Of a DNA stretch of 64,000 nucleotides, positions 46,923 to 55,827 are shown piece after piece. The notes beneath the pieces were generated by a model. That model ran no database searches. It was not told the DNA's origin and saw only the letters and a program-made list of their open reading frames with translations. The translations under genes were made by a program, and so were the position numbers. Positions within the stretch are counted from its first letter, which is position 1. Each line of letters opens with the position of its first letter. The stretch is from positions 248,001 through 312,000 of the forward strand of contig NZ_JACJDV010000001.1 of the NCBI RefSeq assembly GCF_014163735.1. Direction: 5' to 3'. The DNA comes from Shewanella sp. SR44-3 (lineage in GTDB: Bacteria; Pseudomonadota; Gammaproteobacteria; Enterobacterales; Shewanellaceae).

Positions 46923-47294
46923 TTAGAGATTTTCCTCAAGCTGGAAAATCATTTTTTCCACTGTGTATTCAAAGTTTAACGCTAATATAACACCATCATC
47001 TATGCTTTTCATAGAGGCGCTAACGCTTTTAAATCTCTGTAGCGCTTTCTCTTTTAAGCAAGCAGCATCAACCTCTGCATTCTCGCCTTGCAGGCGAATT
47101 TCCAGCTCACCATCATTGGCTTCGATAACTGTACCTATATCGACAAAACTGCCACAGGTATTACAGCTATCATTAACTTGATTTTGGCCTTCAGCAGATG
47201 ATGCTGTGGCAGGTTCATTTGCCACTGTATCAGCCATAGTTGAGTTAATCGTGGATGCGGTCATAGACTTAGTTGCCATTGATTTAGTTGTCAT
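46923..47294 (-). CDS. YfcZ/YiiS family (DUF406) protein
   Basis: 123 residues. The start ATG has GGAG eight bases upstream. The first ~35 residues are Met/Ser/Thr/Ala-rich and repetitive (KSMATKSM). From CNTCGSFVDIGTVI onward the sequence follows the DUF406 pattern and ends VILALNFEYTVEKMIFQLE, typical of E. coli YfcZ and YiiS. The function is unknown. The repetitive head is longer than in E. coli YfcZ and may be a disordered tail. Confidence 0.82.
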   Translation of the reverse strand: MTTKSMATKSMTASTINSTMADTVANEPATASSAEGQNQVNDSCNTCGSFVDIGTVIEANDGELEIRLQGENAEVDAACLKEKALQRFKSVSASMKSIDDGVILALNFEYTVEKMIFQLEENL

Positions 47295-47447
47295 GGATAT
47301 GCTCCATAAATATGATTAGAGCTTAAGGATCACTCAAGCCCATTTGAAGTCATTATTTTAAGTGATTTTATTGTCATTAACTCAAAGCCAATTCACAGTT
47401 CCGCTATCGGCCGCTTCAAAATAAACTCAGCTCAGTAATTTAGAAGA

Positions 47448-47942
47448 TCAGGCACTTAATGCCAGCGTGGCACTGATCTGCCTCTGCATAGCGAGCTGGT
47501 CGATGAAGTGCATTTGATTAAAATCTGGCAGCTTAGGAATAGCCTCTTGTTGCCGCAACCGAGTGAGAGGATCGCAATTGCTCAGCGCCAGCGCCATATC
47601 ATCAGGGGTATGACCACGAATAACCAAGGCTTCTGGCGTCAATGCTTGAGCCAACTGAAACCCTCGCAGGCCTTGCTGATAATACACCTGTGCGTTATCC
47701 GTTAACGGCTCAGTGGTCGACAGATCTGCAATTAAGACTTGGGATTTTGGCAGTTCAAATTGTTTGATTAACTTTTCTGCTTGAGATAAATCGCTATCTA
47801 TTTGAAATTGAGCCTGATCTCTGGCATCTGCCGATAGCAATGCCAAAATTAAGCCAAACTCTCCCCGTCTGTGGTTCTCAATCGCTTGATTCAAGCGATT
47901 ACCACATTGTGACTCATTGACGAGGGGAAACTCAATTTGCAT
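47448..47942 (-). CDS. VC2046/SO_2500 family protein
   Basis: 164 residues from the ATG at 47940-47942; seven more codons are open upstream without a better start. It matches by recall the VC2046/SO_2500 family of Vibrio and Shewanella: MQIEFPLVNESQCGNRLNQA, GEFGLILALLSADARDQAQF and the C-terminal DPLTRLRQQEAIPKLPDF. There is no signal peptide or membrane helix, and no known function. Its place beside tandem tRNA-Tyr genes agrees with the SO_2500 locus. Confidence 0.75.
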   Translation of the reverse strand: MQIEFPLVNESQCGNRLNQAIENHRRGEFGLILALLSADARDQAQFQIDSDLSQAEKLIKQFELPKSQVLIADLSTTEPLTDNAQVYYQQGLRGFQLAQALTPEALVIRGHTPDDMALALSNCDPLTRLRQQEAIPKLPDFNQMHFIDQLAMQRQISATLALSA

Positions 47943-48043
47943 AAAAAAACACCACCAAAACAACTCGTTGGTTGATTAACTACCGGGATTGACACTTAAT
48001 CGACCACTTGAAGCATTACTTGAGTTTTATTTTAGTTTTGCGC

Positions 48044-48072
48044 TTTACTTAACTTTTGTTTCTGACTACTAT
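48044..48072 (+). promoter_or_regulatory. Promoter of the tRNA-Tyr cluster
   Basis: A -35 box TTTACT (48044-48049), a 17-base spacer and a -10 box TACTAT (48067-48072) are followed by a GC-rich discriminator (TGCCGCCG), typical of stringently controlled tRNA promoters. The first tRNA begins 16 bases after the -10. Confidence 0.75.
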
Positions 48073-48087
48073 TGCCGCCGCAATTGA

Positions 48088-48172
48088 GGAGGGGTTCCCG
48101 AGTGGCCAAAGGGATCAGACTGTAAATCTGACGGCTCAGCCTTCGAAGGTTCGAATCCTTCTCCCTCCACCA
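48088..48172 (+). tRNA. tRNA-Tyr (anticodon GTA), copy 1
   Basis: 85 bases including the encoded CCA. The acceptor stem GGAGGGG pairs with TCCCTCC. The anticodon GTA is at 48122-48124. It has a long variable arm (class II) and the T loop GGTTCGAATCC. Identical to the two copies that follow. Confidence 0.97.
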
Positions 48173-48263
48173 TTTGCGTCTAGTGTGTTATCAAATTACT
48201 CCTGAGTAATGACGGATAACCTGCTAGAAAGTACGGCATAGTCCAAGTAAAAAAGATATTGTT

Positions 48264-48348
48264 GGAGGGGTTCCCGAGTGGCCAAAGGGATCAGACTGTA
48301 AATCTGACGGCTCAGCCTTCGAAGGTTCGAATCCTTCTCCCTCCACCA
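48264..48348 (+). tRNA. tRNA-Tyr (anticodon GTA), copy 2
   Basis: Identical 85-base tRNA with encoded CCA, 91 bases after copy 1. The spacer contains a small palindrome ATTACTCCTGAGTAAT but no promoter that I can identify, so it is probably transcribed with copy 1. Confidence 0.97.
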
Positions 48349-48424
48349 TCTTTTTTAACTCAGTTTTTGTCATGCTAAAGTTTTAGGTTCCATCGTTAGT
48401 AAGCCACTAACGTGCTTTATCAGT

Positions 48425-48509
48425 GGAGGGGTTCCCGAGTGGCCAAAGGGATCAGACTGTAAATCTGACGGCTCAGCCTTCGAAGGTTCGAATCCTTCTC
48501 CCTCCACCA
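48425..48509 (+). tRNA. tRNA-Tyr (anticodon GTA), copy 3
   Basis: Third identical 85-base copy with encoded CCA, 76 bases after copy 2. Confidence 0.97.
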
Positions 48510-48866
48510 TTTCTATATTGGTATTTTTATCCACGCTTCAATTCACAATGTTAATTTACCTTCTCGGGTTAGCACTCATTCTGCTGTACTCGCAGCTAAA
48601 TCACTTACGGCTAAAAAACAACCCACAGCTAACCCTAAACATCGCTTAATATTTTAGGCGGCTGCTCTTCAGTTGTGATTTAACCTCCTCTCTTTTTACA
48701 CCGCACGGCATTGTTATAAAACACCTCTCATCCAGCATATCGACTCAATCAATCACTCTTGTGTTTAAGTTGTTGAGCTTATTTTCCTAAGCACTGTCGA
48801 TTGGGCTATTTATTGTTATGCTTTTTTATTATGATTTATATCATTTTGTGTTTATAAGGTTTTACC
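48510..48866 (+). other. Intergenic region after the tRNA-Tyr cluster
   Basis: 357 bases. I see no clear terminator for the tRNAs. A 33-codon open frame (48548-48649) is listed separately. The stretch before 48867 should hold the promoter of the cysteine desulfhydrase gene. Confidence 0.5.
48548..48649 (+). CDS. Possible 33-residue hydrophobic peptide
   Basis: An ATG-started frame encodes MLIYLLGLALILLYSQLNHL followed by a short polar tail ending at TAA. The hydrophobic run of about 13 residues could be a membrane helix with a positively charged tail, as in many small membrane proteins. There is no convincing ribosome site upstream, so it may be chance. Confidence 0.25.
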   Translation: MLIYLLGLALILLYSQLNHLRLKNNPQLTLNIA

Positions 48867-49928
48867 ATGTCACAGTCTTGGGTTAATCGCGCCATCGGGC
48901 TTATTGAAGCGGATTTTCAGCGCAGCGCCGATACACATCTTATCAAGCTTGCCTTGCCACAACTTGAAGGGGTCGATATTTACTTAAAAGATGAAAGTAC
49001 CCATCCTACTGGCAGTTTAAAGCACCGCCTAGCTCGCTCGCTGTTTCTTTACTCCCTGTGTAACGGCTGGATAAAACAAGACACCACGATCATTGAATCA
49101 TCTTCTGGTAGCACAGCGATTTCTGAAGCGTATTTTGCTCGCCTGCTAGGCCTACCCTTTATTGCTGTGATGCCAAAGAGCACCGCGAAGAAAAAAATTC
49201 AGCAAATTGAGTTCTATGGCGGCACATGCCATTTTGTCGATAAAGGCAGTGAAATTTATGCCGAATCCGAGCGATTAGCCGAAGAGCTCAATGGTCATTA
49301 TATGGATCAATTTACTTATGCCGAGCGTGCAACCGACTGGCGTGGCAACAATAACATCGCCGATTCTATATTCAATCAGATGCAAAAAGAGCCTCATCCC
49401 ATCCCCCAATGGATAGTAATGAGCCCAGGGACTGGCGGCACATCTGCCACCATTGGTCGCTACCTCCGGTATCAACAACTTACCACTCAGCTTTGCGTAG
49501 TCGACCCTGAAAATTCGGTATTTTATGAGTATTATCGCAGTGGCGATGCCAGCCTCACTGATTGCAGCGGCAGTAGAATTGAAGGGATAGGCAGGCCTCG
49601 AGTCGAACCATCCTTTATTGCTGGCGTAGTGGATGAGATGAAACGCATCCCAGATGCAGCCTCTATTGCCACCATACACTGGTTAGAGCAGCTTATTGGC
49701 CGCAAGACAGGCGCCTCCACTGGTACCAACTTGTATGGTGCCCTATTGCTGGCGACTCAAATGCGTGAACGGGGTGAGACAGGCTCTATCGTGACCTTGC
49801 TTTGCGATTCAGGTGAGCGTTATTTAGATACCTATTATGATAATGCTTGGATTGAAGCGCACATAGGTGACATCAGTGTGTACCAGAATAAGCTTGCCGC
49901 CTTCGACTTATGTGGCCTTATTGAATAA
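48867..49928 (+). CDS. PLP-dependent L-cysteine desulfhydrase (Cds1-like)
   Basis: 353 residues of the cysteine-synthase fold. The PLP-binding Lys is Lys52 in [11 protein letters not shown]. Other conserved parts are [20 protein letters not shown] (substrate loop), [20 protein letters not shown] (phosphate loop) and WIVMSPG. It resembles Mycobacterium tuberculosis Cds1 (Rv3684) in [28 protein letters not shown] and GGHCHFVDK-like positions more than classical CysK. It would degrade cysteine to pyruvate, ammonia and hydrogen sulfide. Generic annotation tends to call this cysteine synthase. It is a single gene, closed by a hairpin at 49986-50019. Confidence 0.8.
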   Translation: MSQSWVNRAIGLIEADFQRSADTHLIKLALPQLEGVDIYLKDESTHPTGSLKHRLARSLFLYSLCNGWIKQDTTIIESSSGSTAISEAYFARLLGLPFIAVMPKSTAKKKIQQIEFYGGTCHFVDKGSEIYAESERLAEELNGHYMDQFTYAERATDWRGNNNIADSIFNQMQKEPHPIPQWIVMSPGTGGTSATIGRYLRYQQLTTQLCVVDPENSVFYEYYRSGDASLTDCSGSRIEGIGRPRVEPSFIAGVVDEMKRIPDAASIATIHWLEQLIGRKTGASTGTNLYGALLLATQMRERGETGSIVTLLCDSGERYLDTYYDNAWIEAHIGDISVYQNKLAAFDLCGLIE

Positions 49929-49985
49929 TGAATAAGATGAATGGTGAGTTAGACGAGCTAATCATAGTGCTAATGCCGTCAAAGT

Positions 49986-50019
49986 AATAAATAGCGCGCC
50001 AAAGGGCGCGCTATTTATT
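49986..50019. terminator. Bidirectional terminator between the desulfhydrase gene and queE
   Basis: A long stem of AATAAATAGCGCGCC with GGCGCGCTATTTATT lies between converging genes, 57 bases past the + strand stop and 35 before the queE stop. Confidence 0.85.
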
Positions 50020-50054
50020 TCAAGTGCCTTAATTCTAGCGGCAAGATAACAGCA

Positions 50055-50723
50055 TTAATCGATATCAAGATACTTATGAGTCTGGATAGACAAGCGCCAA
50101 TTACGGGCGATGCAGGTCTTCATTGCCAGCTCGGTGGCCCTCGCCTTCTGGCTGATAGGCTGCAAGCAAATGGTTTTACCGCTAAGGTCAATATCCGCTA
50201 ACAACTCATCGAGTTCATCGATGTGATTTTGGGTGGCAATGGGATGCTTAATCTCATTGGCGCGAACCAATGCCTGCTCAAGCACCTTGTAGCCGCCTTT
50301 CATATTGATTTTAGGCGATACTGTCACCCACACGTCTTGATGACATTTCACTTCAAAGGTGCCACTGGTCTCAATTTGTACGCCATAACCTGCCGCAATA
50401 AAGGTATGGGTAATGTCGCTGAGATCATAAAGACAAGGCTCACCACCCGTTAGCACGATATGCTTAGCAGTGAATCCTTTGGCCTGAAAAGCAGCGATAA
50501 GACTCACGCCATCATGATTTGCCCAGCGTCCTATGGTGCCATCCACGGTAATCACTTGCTCTGGAGTCACCTTGTTGTCGGCCAGCACATCCCATGTCTG
50601 CTTAGTATCGCACCAAGCACAGCCCACAGGGCAGCCTTGCAGGCGCACGAATAAGGCTGGCACGCCGGTAAAACAGCCTTCACCTTGAATAGTTTCGAAT
50701 ACTTCGTTGACTGGATAGTTCAT
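50055..50723 (-). CDS. queE: 7-Carboxy-7-deazaguanine synthase
   Basis: 222 residues, matching E. coli QueE (223). This radical SAM enzyme makes 7-carboxy-7-deazaguanine, the ring-forming step of preQ0/queuosine synthesis. The cluster Cys at 31, 35 and 38 lie in GCPVGCAWCDTKQTW. The GGEP motif (LTGGEPCLYDL) and the SAM-binding region follow. It diverges from queC, the next enzyme of the path, with 176 bases between them. Confidence 0.95.
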   Translation of the reverse strand: MNYPVNEVFETIQGEGCFTGVPALFVRLQGCPVGCAWCDTKQTWDVLADNKVTPEQVITVDGTIGRWANHDGVSLIAAFQAKGFTAKHIVLTGGEPCLYDLSDITHTFIAAGYGVQIETSGTFEVKCHQDVWVTVSPKINMKGGYKVLEQALVRANEIKHPIATQNHIDELDELLADIDLSGKTICLQPISQKARATELAMKTCIARNWRLSIQTHKYLDID

Positions 50724-50899
50724 TGTTGGCCTTTAATCTTTGCGGGTCGGCATTTATAGTGGATTTTGCTCTCTGCTGCAAGTTTTTGCGTAAAGGCCTA
50801 TGCTTAAGATAAACTACCCCACTTAAGACAAGCCTACCTGCTTCATGGACGTCGCTCAGTGTCCGCCTGTCATATTTTCCCTTTTTATTTGGTACTCCT

Positions 50900-51598
50900 A
50901 TGTCTAAAGCAGTCGTCGTTTTCAGTGGTGGTCAAGATTCCACTACATGCCTTATTCAGGCGCTCACCCAGTTTGATGAAGTTCACGCTATTACTTTTGA
51001 TTATGGTCAGCGCCATGATGCAGAAATTGAAGTGGCTAAAGCCTTGGCAAGCAACTTAAAAATCACTAGCCACAAAGTCATGGATGTGAGCCTACTCAAC
51101 GAATTAGCTATCTCAGCTCTTACCCGTGATGCCATTCCTGTGTCCCATGAATTGATGGAAAATGGCTTACCCAATACCTTTGTGCCTGGGCGCAATATTT
51201 TGTTCCTCACCTTAGCAGGTATTTACGCTTACCAATTGGGCGCTGACAGCGTGATAACCGGGGTGTGTGAAACCGATTTTTCTGGTTATCCTGATTGCCG
51301 CGATAAATTTGTTCGCGCCATGGAAAGCGCCCTATGTCTAGGTATGGACAAACAGATTAATTTAGTCACGCCATTAATGTGGCTAAATAAAGCTGAAACT
51401 TGGGCGCTGGCAGATAAATATCACAGTCTAACCTTAGTTCAAGAGCAAACATTAACCTGTTACAACGGCATCATAGGTCAAGGCTGCAGCGATTGCCCAG
51501 CTTGCCATTTAAGACAAAACGGCTTAAATGATTATCTTAATAATAAGCCAAGCGTTATGGCCTCATTAGAGCAAAAGACCGATGGCAAGCCTGCGTAA
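50900..51598 (+). CDS. queC: 7-Cyano-7-deazaguanine (preQ0) synthase
   Basis: 232 residues, matching E. coli QueC (231). It converts 7-carboxy-7-deazaguanine to preQ0 with ATP and ammonia. It has the PP-loop [10 protein letters not shown] (about 8-17) and a C-terminal zinc site with [20 protein letters not shown]. The gene overlaps the rhombosortase start by 17 bases. I saw no preQ1 riboswitch upstream. Confidence 0.96.
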   Translation: MSKAVVVFSGGQDSTTCLIQALTQFDEVHAITFDYGQRHDAEIEVAKALASNLKITSHKVMDVSLLNELAISALTRDAIPVSHELMENGLPNTFVPGRNILFLTLAGIYAYQLGADSVITGVCETDFSGYPDCRDKFVRAMESALCLGMDKQINLVTPLMWLNKAETWALADKYHSLTLVQEQTLTCYNGIIGQGCSDCPACHLRQNGLNDYLNNKPSVMASLEQKTDGKPA

Positions 51599-52238
51599 AT
51601 CAAATCAGGATAACAGCGCTTCCCTGTGGAAGCCCTTGTATTTATTTGCCGCCATTATCACGGCTATCTCAAGTGCATTTTGGGGGCTAGAGTGGTTTTC
51701 GGCTCAAGGCTCATCTGTATCTGATAGTTTTAGCTATCTACGGCTCAATATTACACAAGGTCAAGTGTGGCGTTTGCTGACAGGTAATTTACTCCATACC
51801 AACCTGTGGCATTTAGCCATGAACCTTGCAGGGCTGTGGGTGATTTTATTCCTCCACGAAATGCATTATCGCAAGCAAGCCTTACTAATCTACCTGTTAT
51901 TTATAAGCCTTTGCCTGTTTGAGGGCCTAGGTTTGTATTTCTACTACCCAGCACTACTCAGCTACGTAGGCTTAAGTGGAGTACTGCATGGCTTATTTAG
52001 CTTTGGCGCCATAATGGATATCACCCGCGGCTATCGTTCAGGATATCTTTTACTCGCAGGGGTATTGGCTAAGGTGTGTTACGAGCAAACCTATGGCGCA
52101 AGCGACAGCGTTGTCGAGCTGATAGGCGCCAGAGTCGCGACAGAATCCCATTTAGTTGGTGTGATTAGCGGCATCATTTGCGCCTTTATCTGGCTAACAT
52201 ACCTTTATATTCAGCAGATGATCAAACGTAAAAAGTAA
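51582..52238 (+). CDS. rrtA: Rhombosortase (GlyGly-CTERM intramembrane serine protease)
   Basis: 218 residues, a compact rhomboid with about six membrane helices. The catalytic Ser132 lies in VGLSGVLHG and the His190 in [12 protein letters not shown]. The oxyanion-side segment [16 protein letters not shown] is also typical. The size and motifs fit rhombosortase, the small rhomboid branch that cleaves proteins bearing a C-terminal GlyGly-CTERM tail. Shewanella genomes usually encode several such targets; none is in this window. It overlaps queC by 17 bases, so it is translated in coupling with an unrelated enzyme. Confidence 0.85.
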   Translation: MASLRKSNQDNSASLWKPLYLFAAIITAISSAFWGLEWFSAQGSSVSDSFSYLRLNITQGQVWRLLTGNLLHTNLWHLAMNLAGLWVILFLHEMHYRKQALLIYLLFISLCLFEGLGLYFYYPALLSYVGLSGVLHGLFSFGAIMDITRGYRSGYLLLAGVLAKVCYEQTYGASDSVVELIGARVATESHLVGVISGIICAFIWLTYLYIQQMIKRKK

Positions 52239-52253
52239 GCACTGCGGGTAAAT

Positions 52254-52287
52254 AAAAAGAAGAAGAACCAAAGTTCAACTTCTTTTT
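52254..52287. terminator. Hairpin between rhombosortase and the TIGR03503-like gene
   Basis: AAAAAGAAG and CTTCTTTTT enclose a further GAAC/GTTC pairing. It lies between converging genes and has T or A runs on both sides. Confidence 0.65.
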
Positions 52288-52349
52288 ATTCATCTTTTTC
52301 GGGGAAAGTTTTTATCATCCCTTAAGAAGCTTGAATTATAGCGCCGTCC

Positions 52350-53669
52350 CTAACTCTCTTCTGGTAAGTTTAAGTCGACTTCAGCATTGTCCTGACTTAC
52401 AGCTTTTTTCTCTGCGGTTTCTTGCTCTTGCATTAATCTTAATTCAGCTGCCGCTAATGCTTTATTCAGTGCCTGCTTTTTACGCCACACAACAAAGCCT
52501 ATAACGCCAAACAAAAATAACCCCACATTTACTGTGACTATCCAAAATATTGCGTCTTCCTTAGCTTTGAGCTCAGCCACTTTAGCAATTTCTGCAGCAA
52601 CGGCGGCAAGTTCCGCCTCTGATGGAGGCGGCTCAGGAGGCTCGATAAAATTAAAAAATAACTCTGGAAGTTCTAATACTATCTCACGGCCTGTGATGGT
52701 GGTGCTGACCACATTGCCTTTAACTCGATAACTGCCAAAAACAGTGGCTGTAGGTAGTGGGTATAAGGTATTAGCTTGAGTGACTTCATCAATTAAGATT
52801 GGAAGTTGCAGCCCTGCAGGCCCCACTAATTCAAATTCAAAATGTGTCTCCTCTAGCTTTAATAAGTCATCATCCACGATAAGCTCAAGCTGCCATACGC
52901 CACTTAAGGGATCGTCAGAGGCCAGCATATTGACCTTAATTGGCTGCGGGGATAAGAAGATAGGGTAATTAATTTCACGCTCAAAGACGGCATTTCTGGC
53001 GATGACTTGATAGTCGTAATGTCCCCAAGGCTGGTTGAGGTTGATCATACTGGTAAACACGGCATTATCTGGGGCTTCATCTAAGCCTTCACCGTTGTCT
53101 TTATAAGCCCCTGCGATGATACTACCTGCGGAAAAGTTTTCATCCTCTGGCAGATGCTTACTGACCAAGCGTACAGTCCATTCCAGCATAAAATCAAGCC
53201 CAGGTAAGCGCATTAACAGGTCATCGCCGAGCATTTTGGCCGTCACTTTTAAGCGCTCGCCTTGAAATAACGGTTGAGGGATCTGTGCAACTTCAATATC
53301 AAGCTTGGAAATTTTTTGAATGCTCGAGCCTTCAATCACGTTGCCCAATAATTGCCAAGGACCTGGCATAGGTTTTTTAATCTGGATCATGTCGCCAGTT
53401 ATCCCGTCAACCCATTTCACCTCCTCAGGGTGGCGAGTCGAATACCATTTACTGCCATCTGGCAATACAATAACCACAGGGGCTGAGCCGTATTTCCTTT
53501 GCACCAGCAACGTGAGTTCATCGACCATATGATCGATTCTAAAGCGATTTTTAAGCTCGCTAGCACTGGTGTACGGTACTGGCTCTGCATGAGCATAAGT
53601 CGAAAAAAAGACTGCCCCTAAAAGCAAGACAATAAAAGCACTGCGGCAATAACTAAGCGATAGACTCAT
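52350..53669 (-). CDS. TIGR03503 family exported protein
   Basis: 439 residues from the ATG at 53667-53669; the nearest ribosome site (AGAGGA, overlapping the dnaQ stop) is rather far, so the start is uncertain. A signal peptide ends near AHAEPVPY. The central region (about 30-330) is beta-rich, as in large periplasmic domains: LVQRKYGSAPVVIVLPDGSKW and YHY-type strands. A Pro/Glu-rich linker precedes a single C-terminal membrane helix (IFWIVTVNVGLFLFGVIGFV, about 375-395) and a charged tail. This matches the TIGR03503 family of Vibrio and Shewanella, which has no known role. It follows dnaQ on the same transcript. Confidence 0.75.
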   Translation of the reverse strand: MSLSLSYCRSAFIVLLLGAVFFSTYAHAEPVPYTSASELKNRFRIDHMVDELTLLVQRKYGSAPVVIVLPDGSKWYSTRHPEEVKWVDGITGDMIQIKKPMPGPWQLLGNVIEGSSIQKISKLDIEVAQIPQPLFQGERLKVTAKMLGDDLLMRLPGLDFMLEWTVRLVSKHLPEDENFSAGSIIAGAYKDNGEGLDEAPDNAVFTSMINLNQPWGHYDYQVIARNAVFEREINYPIFLSPQPIKVNMLASDDPLSGVWQLELIVDDDLLKLEETHFEFELVGPAGLQLPILIDEVTQANTLYPLPTATVFGSYRVKGNVVSTTITGREIVLELPELFFNFIEPPEPPPSEAELAAVAAEIAKVAELKAKEDAIFWIVTVNVGLFLFGVIGFVVWRKKQALNKALAAAELRLMQEQETAEKKAVSQDNAEVDLNLPEES

Positions 53670-53679
53670 AGGAATGTTG

Positions 53680-54408
53680 TTATCCTCTCCAGAGGCATTT
53701 TCCGGATTTTTGCACCAGATCAAGGCGAGACTCGTGTAATACTAGTTCATCGGCAGAAGCCGCTATCACTTTAAGATTAAATCCAGATGGATCAAGTCGT
53801 TGGATCCCTCCAGCTTCCTGCCCTGCCTGTTCACTGGATAAATTAAACTTGATTTGTCCACCGGTCATCAATAAGTAAACATCGGCCAAAATCTCGGCAT
53901 CCAATAATGCGCCGTGATAGGTCCGTCGTGAGTTATCTATGCCATAACGCTTGCACAAGGCATCTAAATTATTCTTTTGCCCAGGATGAAGCCGTTTTGC
54001 TATGGATAAACTGTCGAGGATATCAACGATGTCATGAGTCTTAGGTCCTCTTGGCTGCAACATAGAAAATTCATGATCCATAAAGCTCACGTCAAAGCTC
54101 GCGTTATGGGCGACAATCTCTGCGCCTTGAATAAACTCAATAAATTCTTGAGCAATCTGATGGAACCTTGGCTCATTGGCCACCCGCTCATCGGTAATAC
54201 CGTGAACCGCTATGGCTTCTGGATCAATAAGTTGCCCAGGATTAATATACTGATGGTAAGTACGCCCCGTAAGGCGGCGATTGACCACCTCAACACAACC
54301 AATTTCGATGATCCTATGGCCGATGTAAATCGCGCCACCGGCTTGATTCATGCCGGTGGTTTCGGTATCTAAAATAATCTGGCGGCTTGCGCTGGAAATA
54401 ATGGTCAT
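53680..54408 (-). CDS. dnaQ: DNA polymerase III epsilon subunit (proofreading exonuclease)
   Basis: 242 residues from the ATG at 54406-54408; a TTG four codons earlier is the alternative. E. coli DnaQ has 243. The exonuclease domain has ILDTETTGM (Exo I, Asp14/Glu16), VAHNASFDVSFM (Exo II) and YHGALLDAEILADVYLLM (Exo III). It is the 3'-5' proofreading subunit of the replicative polymerase. It diverges from rnhA with 64 bases between the starts, the arrangement seen in E. coli. Confidence 0.96.
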   Translation of the reverse strand: MTIISSASRQIILDTETTGMNQAGGAIYIGHRIIEIGCVEVVNRRLTGRTYHQYINPGQLIDPEAIAVHGITDERVANEPRFHQIAQEFIEFIQGAEIVAHNASFDVSFMDHEFSMLQPRGPKTHDIVDILDSLSIAKRLHPGQKNNLDALCKRYGIDNSRRTYHGALLDAEILADVYLLMTGGQIKFNLSSEQAGQEAGGIQRLDPSGFNLKVIAASADELVLHESRLDLVQKSGKCLWRG

Positions 54409-54472
54409 AGTCTTTATCAACTTAATCTAAAAATCGTTATACTGCGCCGGATTAAATTCGTAATAGGCAGTC

Positions 54473-54952
54473 ATGATGACAACACATAAACAAGTCAATA
54501 TCTACACCGACGGCTCATGTCTTGGTAATCCAGGTCCTGGAGGCTATGGTATTGTAATGCAATATAAACAGCATTCAAAAGAAATTGCCGATGGCTTTGC
54601 CTTAACTACAAATAACCGTATGGAATTACTGGCACCTATCATAGCCCTGGAAGCCTTGATGGAACCTTGTGTCGTTACCTTAACCAGCGACAGTCAATAC
54701 ATGCGTCAAGGGATCACCCAGTGGATCCACGGCTGGAAGAAAAAAGGCTGGATGACCTCAAATAAACAAGCGGTTAAAAACGTTGATTTATGGAAACGCT
54801 TAGACAGCGTTAGCCAAAGACACTCTATAGATTGGCGCTGGGTTAAAGGGCATGCAGGCCACGTGCAAAATGAGCGTTGCGATAAACTGGCAAGAGCGGC
54901 GGCAGAAGCTAAGCCCAAACAGATCGATATTGGCTATCAAGACAGCTTATGA
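54473..54952 (+). CDS. rnhA: Ribonuclease HI
   Basis: 159 residues, close to E. coli RNase HI (155). It removes RNA from RNA-DNA hybrids. The four acidic catalytic residues lie in [34 protein letters not shown] and [12 protein letters not shown], and the basic handle is [10 protein letters not shown]. The gene ends 16 bases inside the converging methyltransferase gene. It is divergent from dnaQ. Confidence 0.97.
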   Translation: MMTTHKQVNIYTDGSCLGNPGPGGYGIVMQYKQHSKEIADGFALTTNNRMELLAPIIALEALMEPCVVTLTSDSQYMRQGITQWIHGWKKKGWMTSNKQAVKNVDLWKRLDSVSQRHSIDWRWVKGHAGHVQNERCDKLARAAAEAKPKQIDIGYQDSL

Positions 54953-55656
54953 TCCCCTAATCGCCCTGCACTTGGCGCAGGCGACCAACTGTGTTGCTGT
55001 GGACGTTTTTTATCGCGAATTGGCGTCAAAGGTGCATCCAATTTACGGGCAACAATAAAATAGACGCTACCTGTACCTGGGAGCCAGCGCTGCAGACTTT
55101 GCTCTAGGTATTGACCAAAGGCAAAGGGGCGAATTAAGGGATGATATAAGCTACGGCTATCTTCAAGCACCTGATAACCTAGCAATCCGAGCCAATCTTT
55201 CACCCTTGATGGCATAAAAAACTGCCCACACCAAGGCAGCCTTGTTTGATATCGTGACAATACTTTGCCCATAAACAACGGACTTATGGGGTTAAAACCC
55301 ACAATAATCACATAGCCACCGCTAATAAGTACCCTATCCACTTCCCTGAGTAAACGATAAGGGTTAGTTTCAAACTCAATTAAGAAACTCATTAGCACTG
55401 TATCTATAGTGGTATTTTTCAACGGCAAGTGGTGCGGATCGGCAATAATGTCAGCACCAGTGTCATCAAACACAGAATAATGCCGTGAAATACTGCAGCC
55501 TTGGCTGTCAAGGCCTGCACTCAAGGAGCCCAATTTCAGCAAGTGATAGCCAAACACTTTAGGCCACCATGAAGCTAACTGAGTTTCAACCGCCAGCTTG
55601 ATGTGCTCGCTATAGGGAAGCTGCTGCCATTGTCTAGGCTTTGTCACCAAGCGCAT
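54937..55656 (-). CDS. YafS-like SAM-dependent methyltransferase
   Basis: 239 residues. A class I methyltransferase region (about 60-150) includes [20 protein letters not shown] and [19 protein letters not shown]. The glycine-rich SAM motif near the start ([14 protein letters not shown]) is loose, as in YafS. The gene lies between rnhA and gloB, the place of yafS in E. coli, which supports the identity. The substrate is unknown. Its stop overlaps the end of rnhA by 16 bases in the opposite direction. The start ATG is at 55654-55656. Confidence 0.8.
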   Translation of the reverse strand: MRLVTKPRQWQQLPYSEHIKLAVETQLASWWPKVFGYHLLKLGSLSAGLDSQGCSISRHYSVFDDTGADIIADPHHLPLKNTTIDTVLMSFLIEFETNPYRLLREVDRVLISGGYVIIVGFNPISPLFMGKVLSRYQTRLPWCGQFFMPSRVKDWLGLLGYQVLEDSRSLYHPLIRPFAFGQYLEQSLQRWLPGTGSVYFIVARKLDAPLTPIRDKKRPQQHSWSPAPSAGRLGDHKLS

Positions 55657-55827
55657 GTATCCTCCTCTGTTCTCATTGAAGTCAAACCCTAGCGATTTCA
55701 GACATTAGTGCAGGCTTTAATACAAGCTCTAGCACTAAAAGAATGGATATTGGGCCTCAGCCGATTTTGGCTTTTAGTTCACAATCCGTTACTCTGTCAG
55801 CTTAACAGAATCGTCATGGAAAAATAC

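Noticed and set aside
50724..50899. preQ1 riboswitch between queE and queC
   Set aside because: I looked for the short pseudoknot pattern and saw no convincing stem and A-rich tail.
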